From Pseudomonas sp. 8AS (GTDB lineage Bacteria; Pseudomonadota; Gammaproteobacteria; Pseudomonadales; Pseudomonadaceae), in contig NZ_LR733406.1 in the NCBI RefSeq assembly GCF_902506505.1, positions 1,039,199-1,103,198 on the forward strand: a stretch of DNA of 64,000 nucleotides. Direction: 5' to 3'. Below, piece after piece: positions 1-10,979 of the stretch; within the stretch, counting starts at the first letter, position 1, and each line of letters opens with the position of its first letter. Both the position numbers and the translations under genes were made by a program. Under the pieces are notes generated by a model. It ran no database searches, was not told the DNA's origin, and saw only the letters and a list, made by a program, of their open reading frames with translations.

Positions 1-336
1 GCTGTAGGCGCGGTAGCGCACCACCGCGCCGGAAAACACCGAAGCGCCAATGTTGTGGGCCAGGGCGTAGGTGGTGAAGGAACACAGGGTGATGAACCAC
101 CAGGAGATCTTCTTGCCCAGGTGGGCGATGGCGATGCGGTCGTACCAGGCCAGGGCGAAATAGGCGCCCAGGGTTGCGCCGGCGGCCATCAACCAGTTGT
201 GCGGGCGAATCGCCAGCAGGCTGTCGGAGAGTTCGTCGAGGGAGATGGTCTGGATTTCCTGGTACAGCAGGTAGCAGGAAAACACGACTGCGGCCAAACC
301 GATCAAGGTCCAGATCCAGTCGCTCCTTTTCATCAT
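1..336 (-). CDS. YbhN/MprF-type (UPF0104) membrane protein, N-terminal part
   Basis: Partial gene running off the left edge; 112 residues are visible. The start is the first of two ATGs (334-336), with AAGGAG at 345-350, nine bases upstream. The N-terminus (MMKRSDWIW) leads into one hydrophobic segment, a soluble loop and a second hydrophobic stretch, and the visible part ends in HNIGASVFSGAVVRYRAYS. A histidine-containing 'H-x-G-x-S-x-x-(S/T)-G-x-x-V-R-Y-R' block like this is typical of the lysylphosphatidylglycerol synthase transmembrane (flippase-like) family. The substrate cannot be read from this fragment. It is transcribed away from the SSS symporter across a 600-bp gap. Confidence 0.7.
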   Translation of the reverse strand, partial: MMKRSDWIWTLIGLAAVVFSCYLLYQEIQTISLDELSDSLLAIRPHNWLMAAGATLGAYFALAWYDRIAIAHLGKKISWWFITLCSFTTYALAHNIGASVFSGAVVRYRAYS

Positions 337-936
337 CGGCGGTGGCTCCTTGAACCTGGGACGTCATCCTGGGATGGCTGTGCGGAAAGGGGTGTGTGGC
401 TGCCGGATGACCGGATAAATGCGGCGATCGGCGCAAAGCGCGGTGCAGTATCAGGGAGGCAGGCGCCCGGCTCAAGCAGTTCACATGCGTCGGGCGTAAC
501 CAGCTGTTACGACATCAGAACATAGCGCCGGCATCGGGGCCTTGCCGCAGGTCAGTGAAGGCGCGGGGCGGGGCTGGCCGGTGGCAGGCGATACCGACCC
601 GGGCGGCGGCCGTCAGCCGGGGCGGCCGCGCTCGCTCCGCCGGCTGCGCGGAACTGTCAAAAATATACAACTCCCCGCTGTGGCGCCTTGCCAGTAACTG
701 CAGCAATTACAGTCTGTTACACGGCTTTATCGGATGAGTGGCTGGCCGTTGTGCAGACTATTCGTCGTTTTTGTTTGACATATTTTACGTATTTGCCAGA
801 CTGCGCGACCGTGATGGGCGCGTGCAGCCTCCCGTCATGAGGGGTAATAACAAAAACCTGTAGTCCGTCGTTCCATCCCGCGCCGCCCCGGTGCGGGCAC
901 GCATGCGGCGGGCTGAAGTCTCTGGAACGGGAAAAC
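337..936. other. 600-bp divergent intergenic region
   Basis: The spacer between the YbhN-like gene (minus) and the SSS symporter (plus). It is mostly GC-rich with two AT-richer islets (about 655-675 and 765-800). A TTGACA occurs at 775-780, but no good -10 box follows at 16-18 bp, so I do not call a promoter. AATAACAAAAA at 846-856 resembles an Hfq/Crc 'CA' site in the symporter leader. Short open frames here (for example 515-706 and 555-737) lack ribosome sites and family features. I see no RNA gene. Confidence 0.4.
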
Positions 937-2376
937 ATGCTGATCTGGTTCGTTGCGCTCTATCTGCTGGTCACCGTGGGTATCGGCTTCTACGCCGCCA
1001 CCCGGGTACACAACTCCCGCGATTTCGCCGCCGGCGGTCGCAGCATGGGCTTCCCCGTCGTCGCCGCCATGGTCTTCGCCACCTGGTTCGGCTCCGAGGC
1101 GGTGCTGGGCATTCCCGCCACCTTCATCGAGGAAGGCTTCGCCGGCATCGTCGAAGACCCGTTCGGCTCCTTCGGCTGCCTGATGCTGGTCGGCCTGATC
1201 ATCGCCCGCCCGCTGTACCGGATGAACCTGCTGACCATCGGCGACTACTTCCGCAAGCGCTTCGGGCCGAATGTCGAACTGATCATCAGCCTGGTCATCA
1301 TCGTTTCCTACCTGGGCTGGATCGCCGCCCAGCTGACCGCCCTCGGCGTGGTGTTCAACGTGATCTCCGACGGGGCCATCAGCACCACCCAGGGCATGTT
1401 CCTCGGCACCTTCATCGTGCTGCTGTACACCCTGTTCGGCGGCATGTGGTCGGTGGCCCTGACCGACTTCTTCCAGATGATCATCATCGTCGTCGGCCTG
1501 GTCTACCTGACCTGGCTGATCGGTGACATGGCCGGCGGCGCCGACAAGGTCATCGCCCATGCGGCCAGCGAAGGCAAGTTCACCTTCATCCACGGCTTCG
1601 AGGCCAAGGACATCGTCGCCTTCATCGGCGCGGCGCTGACCATGATGCTCGGCTCCATTCCGCAGCAGGACGTGTACGCCCGGGTGATGTCGGCCAAGAC
1701 CGAGAACATCGCCGCGCGCGCCTCGATGTTCGGTGCCGGCTTCTACCTGTGCTTCTGCATGCTGCCGATTTTCCTGGCCTACGCCGCCTCGATGATCGAC
1801 CCGGCGATGGTCCAGCGCTGGCTGGCCGAAGACGCGCAGATGATCCTGCCGCACCTGATCCTGGAGAAGACCCCGCTGTTCGCCCAGATCATGTTCTTCG
1901 GCGCGCTGCTGTCGGCGATCATGTCCACCGCCTCCGGCACCCTGCTGGCACCGTCGGTGACCTTCACCGAGAACGTGCTCAAGCGTTTCGTGCCGGTGAT
2001 GAGCGACCAGCAGTTCCTCCTGGCCATGCGCGCCACCATCGTGGTTTGCGCCATCGCCACCCTGACCTTCGCCCTGTACTCGGACGCGAGCATCTACGAG
2101 ATGGTCGGCAACGCCTACAAGGTGACCCTGGTGGCCGCCGTGGTACCGCTGTTCGCCGGCCTGTTCTGGAAGCGCGCCACCACCCAGGGCGCCCTGTTCG
2201 CCATCTTCTTTGGCCTGGGCTCGTGGATCTACCTGGAATACAGCCTGACCGACGAGGCCTTCTGGCCGCCGCAACTGGCCGGCCTGCTGTTCAGCCTGGC
2301 GGGCATGCTGATCGGCACCCTGCTGCCGCAGTGGAGCAGCAACCGCCGCAACACCCTGGTGACCCAGCCCGAATAA
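937..2376 (+). CDS. sodium:solute symporter (SSS family)
   Basis: 479 residues, about 13 hydrophobic segments, inner membrane. The N-terminus shows the SSS signature in order: a first TM segment, then RDFAAGGRSMGF, the unwound 'ATWFGSEAVLGIP' helix, and LYTLFGGMWSVALTDFFQ in the middle, which corresponds to the classic 'GG.wav..TD..Q' motif. Related proteins co-transport Na+ with proline, pantothenate, sugars or organic acids. The substrate cannot be assigned here. The ribosome site is weak (GGAACGGGA before ATG 937). It is separated from hutD by a bidirectional terminator, so it is not in the hut operons, but proximity makes a histidine-related substrate possible. Confidence 0.85.
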   Translation: MLIWFVALYLLVTVGIGFYAATRVHNSRDFAAGGRSMGFPVVAAMVFATWFGSEAVLGIPATFIEEGFAGIVEDPFGSFGCLMLVGLIIARPLYRMNLLTIGDYFRKRFGPNVELIISLVIIVSYLGWIAAQLTALGVVFNVISDGAISTTQGMFLGTFIVLLYTLFGGMWSVALTDFFQMIIIVVGLVYLTWLIGDMAGGADKVIAHAASEGKFTFIHGFEAKDIVAFIGAALTMMLGSIPQQDVYARVMSAKTENIAARASMFGAGFYLCFCMLPIFLAYAASMIDPAMVQRWLAEDAQMILPHLILEKTPLFAQIMFFGALLSAIMSTASGTLLAPSVTFTENVLKRFVPVMSDQQFLLAMRATIVVCAIATLTFALYSDASIYEMVGNAYKVTLVAAVVPLFAGLFWKRATTQGALFAIFFGLGSWIYLEYSLTDEAFWPPQLAGLLFSLAGMLIGTLLPQWSSNRRNTLVTQPE

Positions 2377-2395
2377 GGCTGATCGCTGGATGACC

Positions 2396-2417
2396 AACCC
2401 CGCCCTCTGGCGGGGTT
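2396..2417. terminator. bidirectional terminator between SSS gene and hutD
   Basis: A perfect 9-bp stem, AACCCCGCC (2396-2404) with GGCGGGGTT (2409-2417), closed by a CTCT loop. T-rich flanks on both strands serve the convergent symporter (ends 2376) and hutD (ends 2425). Confidence 0.8.
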
Positions 2418-2424
2418 TGTCGTT

Positions 2425-3012
2425 TCAGGGCTGGCGGTACAGGTGGCCTATATAGAGAAGGGCACCGGCTGCGCCGCTCAGCTTCAGCTCGGTGTGTTCG
2501 CCTTCCAGCACCAGGCCCTGGCCTTCGTCCAGGCCGTGTGCCGCCGCGCCCGGCAGCTGCACGGTGACTGGGCCGGCCTGGCAGTAGAGCAGCAGGATAT
2601 CGGCGACGTGGCTCAGGGGCTGCGCGCCGTCCAGGCGCAGTTGCTGCAGCTGGTGGCGCCACAGGCTGCGCCGGGTCATCAGGTTGAAGTCGGCGACCGG
2701 GCCGGCCAGCAGCTCGGCGCTGACCTGGTCTTCGCCGGCGAATGCCAGGGGCGGATCGGCGGGGCGCAGCTGCCTGGGCTGGCCGTCCAGGCACAGCTGC
2801 AGGCCGGCGCCGGCGAGCACGGCCAGGCTGCGGTCGACCCCGGCGAAGGGGGAAAAGGGCCCGCCGCTGGCGACCTGGGCGCAGCTGATGCGCCAGGCGA
2901 AATCCTCCAGGCTGGCGCCGGCGGGGCAGATGGCCAGCTCGCAGGTGATGCCGCCGCCATTCTTCCAGGGCATCTGCCGCGCCTGGCGGCGGTCGAGTCG
3001 CTGAATCGGCAT
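2425..3012 (-). CDS. hutD: HutD family protein
   Basis: 195 residues, cytoplasmic, cupin-like fold. It opens with the family's characteristic [13 protein letters not shown] block (residues 14-26) and keeps the SFxxF/DRSL region ([13 protein letters not shown]). HutD is conserved in pseudomonad hut clusters. Genetic work in P. fluorescens suggested that it limits hut expression by responding to urocanate, so a governor role is known of the family but not visible in the sequence. ATG at 3010-3012. It is transcribed divergently from hutI, with its own HutC operator 21 bp upstream of the start (3033-3044). Confidence 0.9.
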   Translation of the reverse strand: MPIQRLDRRQARQMPWKNGGGITCELAICPAGASLEDFAWRISCAQVASGGPFSPFAGVDRSLAVLAGAGLQLCLDGQPRQLRPADPPLAFAGEDQVSAELLAGPVADFNLMTRRSLWRHQLQQLRLDGAQPLSHVADILLLYCQAGPVTVQLPGAAAHGLDEGQGLVLEGEHTELKLSGAAGALLYIGHLYRQP

Positions 3013-3032
3013 GCCGTTCGTCTTCCAATCAA

Positions 3033-3044
3033 ATGTATATACAT
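3033..3044. promoter_or_regulatory. HutC operator, hutD-proximal
   Basis: The perfect palindrome ATGTATATACAT lies 20 bp upstream of the hutD start. It shares the TGTATATACA core with the second site at 3165-3178. GntR/HutC repressors bind TGTATA-TACA-type dyads in pseudomonad hut promoters and are released by urocanate; the hutC gene lies at the end of this cluster. Confidence 0.8.
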
Positions 3045-3140
3045 AATGCGGCGAACGCGCTTGCCCCGCAATCCCTGGGCTACGCCTGCTTTTCCGGGTT
3101 CCAGTGCGGTTCCCATGAATTCGTGGCGAGCGAAAGAGGC

Positions 3141-3178
3141 TTGACGGACGGATTTTTCGTTTTTAATGTATATACATT
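3141..3178 (+). promoter_or_regulatory. hutI promoter with overlapping HutC operator
   Basis: AATGTATATACATT (3165-3178) is a perfect 14-bp palindrome 20 bp upstream of the hutI ATG at 3198. TTGACG at 3141-3146 can serve as -35, and 17 bp later TAATGT (3164-3169) can serve as -10. The operator would therefore cover the -10 box, a simple repression-by-occlusion arrangement. The operator assignment is firm. The promoter boxes are inferred from spacing. Confidence 0.75.
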
Positions 3179-3197
3179 GAAACGAGAGAGCGCTTCC

Positions 3198-4415
3198 ATG
3201 TCCCTGTCTCCCCAGCTGCGCCGGCTCTGGCGTGATGTCACCCTGTTCGACGGCCTCTGCGTGCGGCCCGCGCCGATGACGGTGCTGGTCGAGGACGGCC
3301 GCGTGGCCGGCCTGTGGTCGCAGGGTGAGTTCGACGAGCGGCATGCCATTGGCGCCGTCGAGTGCGGGCGTGGCGGGGTGATGACTCCCGGCCTGGTCGA
3401 CTGCCACAGCCACCTGGTGTACGCCGGCAACCGCGCCGGCGAGTTCGAGCAGCGCCTGGAAGGCGTCAGCTACGCCGAGATCGCCAGGGCCGGTGGCGGC
3501 ATCCTCAGCACCGTGCGCGCCACCCGCGCCGCCAGCGAGGAGCAGCTGGTCGAGGCCAGCCTGCCGCGCCTGCAGGCCCTGCTGGCCGACGGCGTGACCA
3601 CGGTCGAGATCAAGTCCGGCTACGGCCTGAGCGTCGCCGACGAGCTGAAGATGCTGCGCGTGGCCCGCCGCCTGGGCGAGCTGCAGCCGGTGCGGGTGCT
3701 CACCACCCTGCTCGGCGCCCATGCCCTGCCGCCGGAGTTCGCCGGCGACAGCGACGGCTATGTCGCGCTGGTGTGCAACGAGATGATCCCGGCGGCCGCC
3801 ACCGAGGGCCTGGCCGATGCGGTGGATGTGTTCTGCGAGCACATCGCCTTCAGCCCGGCCCAGTGCGAGTTGGTGTTCCAGGCGGCGCAGCGCCACGGCC
3901 TGGCAGTCAAGGCGCACGCCGAGCAGCTGTCCAATCAGGGCGCCAGCGCCCTGGCTGCCCGCTATCGCGGGTTGTCGGCCGACCATATCGAGTTCCTCGA
4001 CGAGGCCGGGGTACAGGCCATGGCCGCGGCCGGCACCGTGGCGGTACTGCTGCCCGGCGCCTTCCACTGCCTGCGCGAGACCCAGCTGCCGCCCATCGAG
4101 CTGCTGCGCCGCTACGGCGTGCCCATGGCCGTGGCCAGCGACGCCAACCCCGGCACTTCACCGATCTGCTTTCCGACCCTGGTGCTCAACCTGGCCTGCA
4201 CCCTGTTCCGCTTGACCCCGCGCGAAGCCCTGAGCGGCATGACCGCCCATGGCGCTCGCGCCCTCGGCCGCCCCGACCTGGGGCGGATCGAGGTTGGGGC
4301 CCCCGCCGACCTGTGCCTGTGGGATATCCAGCAGCCCGCCGAACTGGCCTACGCCGTGCAGCCGGGGCGCCTGCGCCAACGCATCTTCAAGGGAGACCTC
4401 ACCCATGCCTGCTGA
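3198..4415 (+). CDS. hutI: imidazolonepropionase
   Basis: 405 residues, the usual length. The cytosolic metal-dependent hydrolase opens the imidazolone-propionate ring to N-formimidoyl-L-glutamate, the third step of histidine degradation. An amidohydrolase-type metal site is visible as [16 protein letters not shown]. Further blocks are [26 protein letters not shown] and [10 protein letters not shown]. The open frame extends upstream to 3033, but that extension crosses the operators. ATG 3198 ([11 protein letters not shown]) gives the normal N-terminus, with GAGAGAG upstream. The 3' end overlaps hutG by 11 bp, so the two are co-translated in hutIGUH. Confidence 0.95.
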   Translation: MSLSPQLRRLWRDVTLFDGLCVRPAPMTVLVEDGRVAGLWSQGEFDERHAIGAVECGRGGVMTPGLVDCHSHLVYAGNRAGEFEQRLEGVSYAEIARAGGGILSTVRATRAASEEQLVEASLPRLQALLADGVTTVEIKSGYGLSVADELKMLRVARRLGELQPVRVLTTLLGAHALPPEFAGDSDGYVALVCNEMIPAAATEGLADAVDVFCEHIAFSPAQCELVFQAAQRHGLAVKAHAEQLSNQGASALAARYRGLSADHIEFLDEAGVQAMAAAGTVAVLLPGAFHCLRETQLPPIELLRRYGVPMAVASDANPGTSPICFPTLVLNLACTLFRLTPREALSGMTAHGARALGRPDLGRIEVGAPADLCLWDIQQPAELAYAVQPGRLRQRIFKGDLTHAC

Positions 4416-5340
4416 TCGTCACGACATGACCGCCTGGCGCGGGCGCATCGACCCCGAGCCGGACAGCCCGCGCTGGCACCAGCGTATCCAGGCGCTGGCC
4501 GAAGACAGCCAGCCGGGCGTGGCCCTGCTCGGTTTCGCCTGCGACGAAGGGGTGCGCCGCAATCACGGCCGCGTCGGCGCCGCCAGTGCGCCGCTGGCCA
4601 TGCGCAAGGCCCTGGCCAACCTGGCCTGGCATCGCCAGGGGCCGGCCTATGATGCCGGCGATGTGCTCTGCGCCGATGGCGACCTGGAAGGCGCCCAGGC
4701 CTGCCTCGGCGAAAGGGTCTGCACCCTGCTGGATGCCGGGCACCTGCCGATCGTGCTGGGCGGCGGCCATGAGGTGGCCTTCGGCAGCTGGCAGGGCATC
4801 GCCGAGCACCTCTCGGGCCAGCCGGCGCCGCGCATCGGCATCATCAACTTCGACGCCCATTTCGACCTGCGCGACCCGGCGCATGTGCATTCCTCCGGCA
4901 CGCCCTTCGCCCAGATCGCCGAGCAGTGCGCCGCCCGCGGCTGGCCCTTTGCCTATGCCTGCCTAGGGGTAAGCCGCGCCAGCAACACCCGCGCCCTGTT
5001 CCAGCGCGCCGCCGAACTGCAGGTGCTGGTGCGCGAGGACCGCGAGATCCGCGAGTCCACCCTTGCGGCCATCGGCGCCGAGCTGGACGCCTTTGTCGCC
5101 GCTTGCGATGCCATCTACCTGACCATCGACATCGACGTGCTGCCGGCCTGCGAGGCCCCCGGCGTCAGCGCCCCGGCCGCCCGCGGGGTAAGCCTGGCGT
5201 TGCTCGAACCGCTGCTGGAGGGCATCCGCGACAGCGGCAAGCTGCGCCTGGCCGACCTGGCCGAGCTCAACCCCGAACACGACATCGACAGCCGTACCGC
5301 CAAGGTGGCGGCGCGCCTGATCCATCTACTGACTCTCTGA
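4405..5340 (+). CDS. hutG: formimidoylglutamase
   Basis: 311 residues of the arginase/agmatinase superfamily. It hydrolyses N-formimidoyl-L-glutamate to glutamate plus formamide using a binuclear Mn centre. Metal-ligand blocks are [21 protein letters not shown] and [15 protein letters not shown] chose ATG 4405 (MPADRHDM) because GGGAG at 4391-4395 is nine bases upstream; ATG 4426 is an in-frame alternative. This makes the encoded pathway the four-step, formamide-producing route. The formiminoglutamate deiminase/deformylase (HutF and its partner) route common in pseudomonads is not encoded in the window. Confidence 0.93.
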   Translation: MPADRHDMTAWRGRIDPEPDSPRWHQRIQALAEDSQPGVALLGFACDEGVRRNHGRVGAASAPLAMRKALANLAWHRQGPAYDAGDVLCADGDLEGAQACLGERVCTLLDAGHLPIVLGGGHEVAFGSWQGIAEHLSGQPAPRIGIINFDAHFDLRDPAHVHSSGTPFAQIAEQCAARGWPFAYACLGVSRASNTRALFQRAAELQVLVREDREIRESTLAAIGAELDAFVAACDAIYLTIDIDVLPACEAPGVSAPAARGVSLALLEPLLEGIRDSGKLRLADLAELNPEHDIDSRTAKVAARLIHLLTL

Positions 5341-5345
5341 CCCCG

Positions 5346-5353
5346 AACAACAA
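5346..5353 (+). promoter_or_regulatory. candidate Hfq/Crc CA motif before hutU
   Basis: AACAACAA, running into the AGGAG ribosome site (5355-5359), matches the AANAANAA target bound by Hfq with Crc during catabolite repression in Pseudomonas. Placement directly on the translation start region of hutU fits the known repression of hutU by this system. Matching is by eye only. Confidence 0.6.
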
Positions 5354-5365
5354 CAGGAGCCCGCA

Positions 5366-7044
<1,679 letters not shown>

Positions 7045-7048
<4 letters not shown>

Positions 7049-8580
7049 GCCTGTTTACCCTGACCCCCGGTCAACTGACCCTGGCCCAGCTGCGCGCCGC
7101 CTACCAGGCCCCGCTGACGCTGCGCCTGGATGAGCGCGCCCATGCCGGCATCGAGGCCAGCGTGGCCTGCGTCAACGCCATCATCGCCGAGGGCCGCACC
7201 GCCTACGGCATCAACACCGGCTTCGGCCTGCTGGCCTCGACCCGCATCGCCAACGACGACCTGGAAAAACTCCAGCGCTCGCTGGTGCTGTCCCACGCCG
7301 CCGGCATCGGCGAGCCGCTGGACGACGCCATGGTGCGCCTGATCATGCTGCTCAAGGTCAACAGCCTGGCCCGCGGCTGCTCCGGCATCCGCCGTTCGGT
7401 GATCGAGGCGCTGATCGCCCTGATCAATGCCGAGGTCTACCCGCATATCCCGCAGAAGGGCTCGGTGGGCGCCTCCGGCGACCTGGCGCCGCTGGCGCAC
7501 ATGTCCCTGGTGCTGCTCGGCGAAAGCCAGGCGCGGCACAAGGGCCAGTGGCTGCCGGCGACCGAGGCGCTGGCGATTGCCGGTCTGGAGCCGATGACCC
7601 TGGCCGCCAAGGAGGGTCTGGCCCTGCTCAACGGCACCCAGGTGTCCACCGCCTACGCCCTGCGCGGGCTGTTCGAGGCCGAGGACCTGTTCGCCGCGGC
7701 CACCGTGTGTGGCGGCCTGACCGTGGAGGCCGCCCTGGGTTCGCGCGCACCCTTCGATCCGCGCATCCATGCCGCCCGCGGCCAGCGCGGGCAGATCGAC
7801 GCCGCCGCCATCTACCGCCATCTGCTCGGTGCCAGCAGTGAGATCGGCCGCTCCCACGAGGCCTGCGACAAGGTGCAGGACCCCTACTCGCTGCGCTGCC
7901 AGCCGCAGGTCATGGGCGCCTGCCTGACCCAGCTGCGCCAGGCCGCCGAAGTGCTCGGCATCGAGGCCAACGCGGTGTCGGACAACCCCCTGGTGTTCGC
8001 CGCCGAAGGCGACGTGATCTCCGGCGGCAACTTCCACGCCGAGCCGGTGGCCATGGCCGCCGACAATATCGCCCTGGCCATCGCCGAAATCGCCTCGCTC
8101 TCCGAACGGCGCATCTCGCTGATGATGGACAAGCATATGTCGCAGCTGCCGCCGTTCCTGGTGGCCAATGGCGGGGTGAACTCCGGCTTCATGATCGCCC
8201 AGGTCACCGCCGCCGCCCTGGCCAGCGAGAACAAGGCCCTGGCCCACCCGCACAGCGTCGACAGCCTGCCGACCTCGGCCAACCAGGAAGACCACGTGTC
8301 CATGGCCCCGGCCGCCGGCAAGCGCCTGTGGGAGATGGCCGCCAACACCCGTGGCGTGCTGGCCATCGAGTGGCTGGGCGCCTGCCAGGGCCTGGACTTC
8401 CGCGAGGGCCTGAAAAGCTCGCCGGCCCTGGAGCAGGCCCGCCAGGCCCTGCGCGAGCAGGTGCCCTACTACGTGGAAGACCGCTTCTTCGCCCCGGACA
8501 TCGCCGCGGCCAATGAGCTGCTGGCCAGCCGCGTGCTGAACCCGCTGCTGCCGGCCGGCATGCTCCCTTCGCTGGGCTGA
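7045..8580 (+). CDS. hutH: histidine ammonia-lyase
   Basis: 511 residues. The cytosolic enzyme deaminates L-histidine to trans-urocanate, the first step of the pathway and the source of the HutC inducer. The MIO prosthetic group forms autocatalytically from Ala143-Ser144-Gly145 in [14 protein letters not shown]. Other hallmarks are [18 protein letters not shown] and [13 protein letters not shown]. It starts by a 4-bp overlap with hutU. A strong 10-bp hairpin without a U-run follows the stop codon. Confidence 0.97.
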
Positions 8581-8601
8581 CCGTTCCCCGCAATACCCTC
8601 C

Positions 8602-8625
8602 TGGCCCGTGTTCCGACACGGGCCA
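8602..8625 (+). terminator. hairpin between hutH and the histidine transporter
   Basis: A perfect 10-bp stem, TGGCCCGTGT (8602-8611) with ACACGGGCCA (8616-8625) and a TCCG loop. There is no following T-run, so it may be a partial terminator or a 3' mRNA-stabilising structure that lowers transporter expression relative to the enzymes, rather than a full stop. Confidence 0.5.
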
Positions 8626-8646
8626 CGGGGGCTTCTTGGCGCAAAA

Positions 8647-8657
8647 AACAACAACAA
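8647..8657 (+). promoter_or_regulatory. candidate Hfq/Crc CA motif before the histidine transporter
   Basis: AACAACAACAA immediately precedes the GAGGAG ribosome site (8658-8663) of the transporter starting at 8669. It is a longer version of the motif before hutU, suggesting that uptake and catabolism are repressed together when preferred carbon sources are present. Confidence 0.6.
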
Positions 8658-8668
8658 GAGGAGTCGCA

Positions 8669-10009
8669 ATGAATTCAATCGTATTGGCGGTACTGGTCAT
8701 GGTCACCCTGTCGATGCTGCGGGTGTCCGTGGTCTTCGCCCTGGTGGTGGCGGCCGTGGTTGGCGGGCTGGCGGCAGGCATGCCGATCGGCGCGATCATC
8801 GAGGCCTTCAACCAGGGCCTGGGTGGCGGCGCCGGGGTAGCCCTGGCCTATGCCACCCTGGGCGCCTTCGCCGTGGCGCTGTCGCGCACCGGCATTGCCC
8901 AGCGCCTGTCGGCGCGGGTGGTCGAGCACCTGGGGCGCAGCCACCATAAGGCCGGCGAGCTGGCCCTGGTCAAATGGGGCATGCTGGCCAGCCTGATCCT
9001 CGCCGGCTTCGCCGCCGAGACCATCATCCCGGTGCATATCGCCTTTATCCCGATTCTGGTGCCGCCGCTGCTGCACGTGATGAACCGCCTGCAGCTGGAT
9101 CGTCGGCTGACCGCCTGCGCCATCACCTTCGCCATTACCGTGACCTACATGTCGCTGCCGATCGGCTTCGGCACCATCTTTCTCAACGACATCCTGATCG
9201 GCAACATCAACCAGGCCGGCAATGCCCAGGGGCTGACCGTCAGCCGCGAAATGGCTCCGCGCGCCATGCTGATCCCGGCCCTGGGCATGGTGCTGGGGCT
9301 GCTCATCGCGGTGTACAGCTACCGGCGCAAGCGTGTCTATGAGGAGCTGGCGGTGGCCGGCGAGCACCTCAGCGCCAGCAGCACGCCGCTGAGCGCGCGC
9401 CAGCTCGGCCTGATCGCCCTGGCCCTGCTGCTGGCCCTGGGCGTGCAGCTGTGGAGCGGTTCGATGGTGTTCGGCGGCCTGATCGGCTTTGCCGTGATCT
9501 CGCTCAGCGGGGTGATCAGCTGGGCCGAGCAGGACGACGTGTTCACCCAGGGCATGCGCCTGATGGCCCTGGTCGGCTTCATCATGATCGCCGCCGCCGG
9601 CTTCGCCGCGGTGATGACGGCCACCGGCGAAATGCCAACGCTGGTCAGCAGCTCGGTCGAACTGATCGGCGACAACCGCGGCCTGGCGGCCCTGATCATG
9701 CTGCTGGTGGGGCTGCTGATCACCATGGGCATCGGCTCGTCCTTCTCCACCGTGCCGATCATCGCCGCCATCTATGTGCCGCTGGGCATCAGCTTCGGCT
9801 TCTCGCCGCTGGCCATCATCGCCCTGGTGGGCACCGCCGCAGCATTGGGCGATGCCGGTTCGCCGGCCTCGGACTCGACCCTGGGGCCAACCGCCGGGCT
9901 GAACGCCGACGGCCAGCACGACCATATCTGGGACACCGTGGTGCCGACCTTCCTGCACTTCAACCTGCCGTTGCTCGCGGCCGGCTGGATCGCCGCCATG
10001 CTGCTCTGA
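8669..10009 (+). CDS. YuiF/NhaC-type histidine transporter (predicted)
   Basis: 446 residues with about 11-12 hydrophobic segments, inner membrane. The sequence belongs to the NhaC-like group annotated as predicted histidine permease YuiF (COG2056). Visible signatures are FAAETIIPVHIAFIPILVPPL, ITVTYMSLPIGFG, the GIGSSFSTVPIIAAIYVPLG block, and LGDAGSPASDSTLGPTAGLNADGQHDH near the C-terminus. ATG 8669 follows GAGGAG; an upstream in-frame ATG at 8636 lies before the ribosome site and is not used. Location between hutH and hutC supports histidine or urocanate import. Substrate assignment rests on family and context. Confidence 0.82.
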   Translation: MNSIVLAVLVMVTLSMLRVSVVFALVVAAVVGGLAAGMPIGAIIEAFNQGLGGGAGVALAYATLGAFAVALSRTGIAQRLSARVVEHLGRSHHKAGELALVKWGMLASLILAGFAAETIIPVHIAFIPILVPPLLHVMNRLQLDRRLTACAITFAITVTYMSLPIGFGTIFLNDILIGNINQAGNAQGLTVSREMAPRAMLIPALGMVLGLLIAVYSYRRKRVYEELAVAGEHLSASSTPLSARQLGLIALALLLALGVQLWSGSMVFGGLIGFAVISLSGVISWAEQDDVFTQGMRLMALVGFIMIAAAGFAAVMTATGEMPTLVSSSVELIGDNRGLAALIMLLVGLLITMGIGSSFSTVPIIAAIYVPLGISFGFSPLAIIALVGTAAALGDAGSPASDSTLGPTAGLNADGQHDHIWDTVVPTFLHFNLPLLAAGWIAAMLL

Positions 10010-10100
10010 CGCGGCCGTGCCGCTCATGGGTTGCGCAGATGGCGCCGCCCATGGGCGCTCGCTATCATCGGCGCACCGGGTACCACCTCAAGGAGCCGTT

Positions 10101-10811
10101 GTGAGCAGTACCACCCCGCGCTACAAGGCGATTGAAGAGTTTCTGCTGGAGCGTATCCATGGCGGCGACTATCCGGTCAATCACCAGATCCCCCCGGAAG
10201 AACAGCTGGCACGGGATTTCTCGGTCAGCCGGATGACCGCCAACAAGGCGATCAACAACCTGGTGCAGCAGGGCTACCTGGTGCGCCAGGCCGGCCTCGG
10301 CACCTTCGTCACCGACCGCAAGGCCGAATCCTCGCTGCATGAAGTGCTCAATATCGCTGCCGAAGTGCGCGGCCGCGGCCATGCCTACAGCAACGACGTG
10401 TTGCGCTGCGAAGCCATCGAGGCCGACGACGAGGTGGCCCTGCGCCTCGGCCTGCGCCTGGGCGCCCAGGTGTTCCACAGCATCCTGGTGCACCGCGAGA
10501 ACGGCGTGCCGATCCAGCTCGAGGACCGCTTCGTCAACCCGCGCTGGGTGCCGCACTACCTGCAGAGCGACTTTGCCCAGCAGACGCCCAACGAGGTGCT
10601 GGTGGCCAGCTGCCCGATCAGCGATGTCGAGCACGTGGTCGAGGCCGTGCTGGTGGATGCGCAGACCGCCGCCTGGCTGGAGATCGACCCGGCCGCGCCG
10701 TGCCTGTCGATGATCCGCCGCACCTGGTCCGACGAGCACCTGATCAGCTACGCGCGCCTGACCCATCCCGGCGACCGCTACAAGCTGCGCTCCAACCTCA
10801 AGCGCCGCTGA
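10101..10811 (+). CDS. hutC: histidine utilisation repressor (GntR family)
   Basis: 236 residues. The N-terminal GntR winged helix (about residues 5-75: YKAIEEFLLERIHGG, IPPEEQLARDFSVSRMTANKAINNL) is followed by a UTRA effector domain (about 95-230). HutC represses hut promoters and is released by urocanate; the two operators at 3033-3044 and 3165-3178 are its expected targets. The GTG start has AAGGAG at 10090-10095. It sits at the 3' end of the cluster, downstream of the transporter, rather than beside hutD. The stop TGA is the first part of a dispersed repeat (10809-10896). Confidence 0.93.
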   Translation: MSSTTPRYKAIEEFLLERIHGGDYPVNHQIPPEEQLARDFSVSRMTANKAINNLVQQGYLVRQAGLGTFVTDRKAESSLHEVLNIAAEVRGRGHAYSNDVLRCEAIEADDEVALRLGLRLGAQVFHSILVHRENGVPIQLEDRFVNPRWVPHYLQSDFAQQTPNEVLVASCPISDVEHVVEAVLVDAQTAAWLEIDPAAPCLSMIRRTWSDEHLISYARLTHPGDRYKLRSNLKRR

Positions 10812-10896
10812 GAACCTATTCAAAGTCTGCTGCGTGTCGGCCATGCGTCGTTAACAACAGTCTGGCCTCTGGCTCGCGAGACGTTGAGCAGGTTCT
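10809..10896. repeat. dispersed palindromic repeat, copy 1 (short)
   Basis: Terminal inverted repeats TGAGAACCTATTCAAAGTCT (10809-10828) and a complementary AGACGTTGAGCAGGTTCT end at 10896 flank about 50 bp. It shares TTCAAAGTCTGCTGCG and CGGCCATGC with copy 2 at 21564-21709, and the ends of copy 3 near 62733-63017. The first three bases are the hutC stop codon. Confidence 0.75.
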
Positions 10897-10979
10897 GAAC
10901 CGGGCCGTTGGTCACTCTGTGTGCATCCCGGCGCTGCAGTGGTTAGGCTCTTGGGTCTACCGCGCAAACGGACGAGGCG

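Noticed and set aside
55..525. 156-residue plus-strand frame at the left edge
   Set aside because: Antisense to the YbhN-like gene and extends into the spacer without a ribosome site.
775..803. TTGACA at 775-780 as an SSS-gene promoter
   Set aside because: No acceptable -10 hexamer at 16-18 bp; left uncalled.
835..2397. 520-residue minus-strand frame opposite the SSS symporter
   Set aside because: Composition of Gly/Gln/His/Asp repeats, no family; the plus frame is a clear symporter.
3033..3197. N-terminal extension of hutI from ATG 3033
   Set aside because: It begins inside the hutD-side operator and includes the hutI operator and -10 region; ATG 3198 gives the normal family start.
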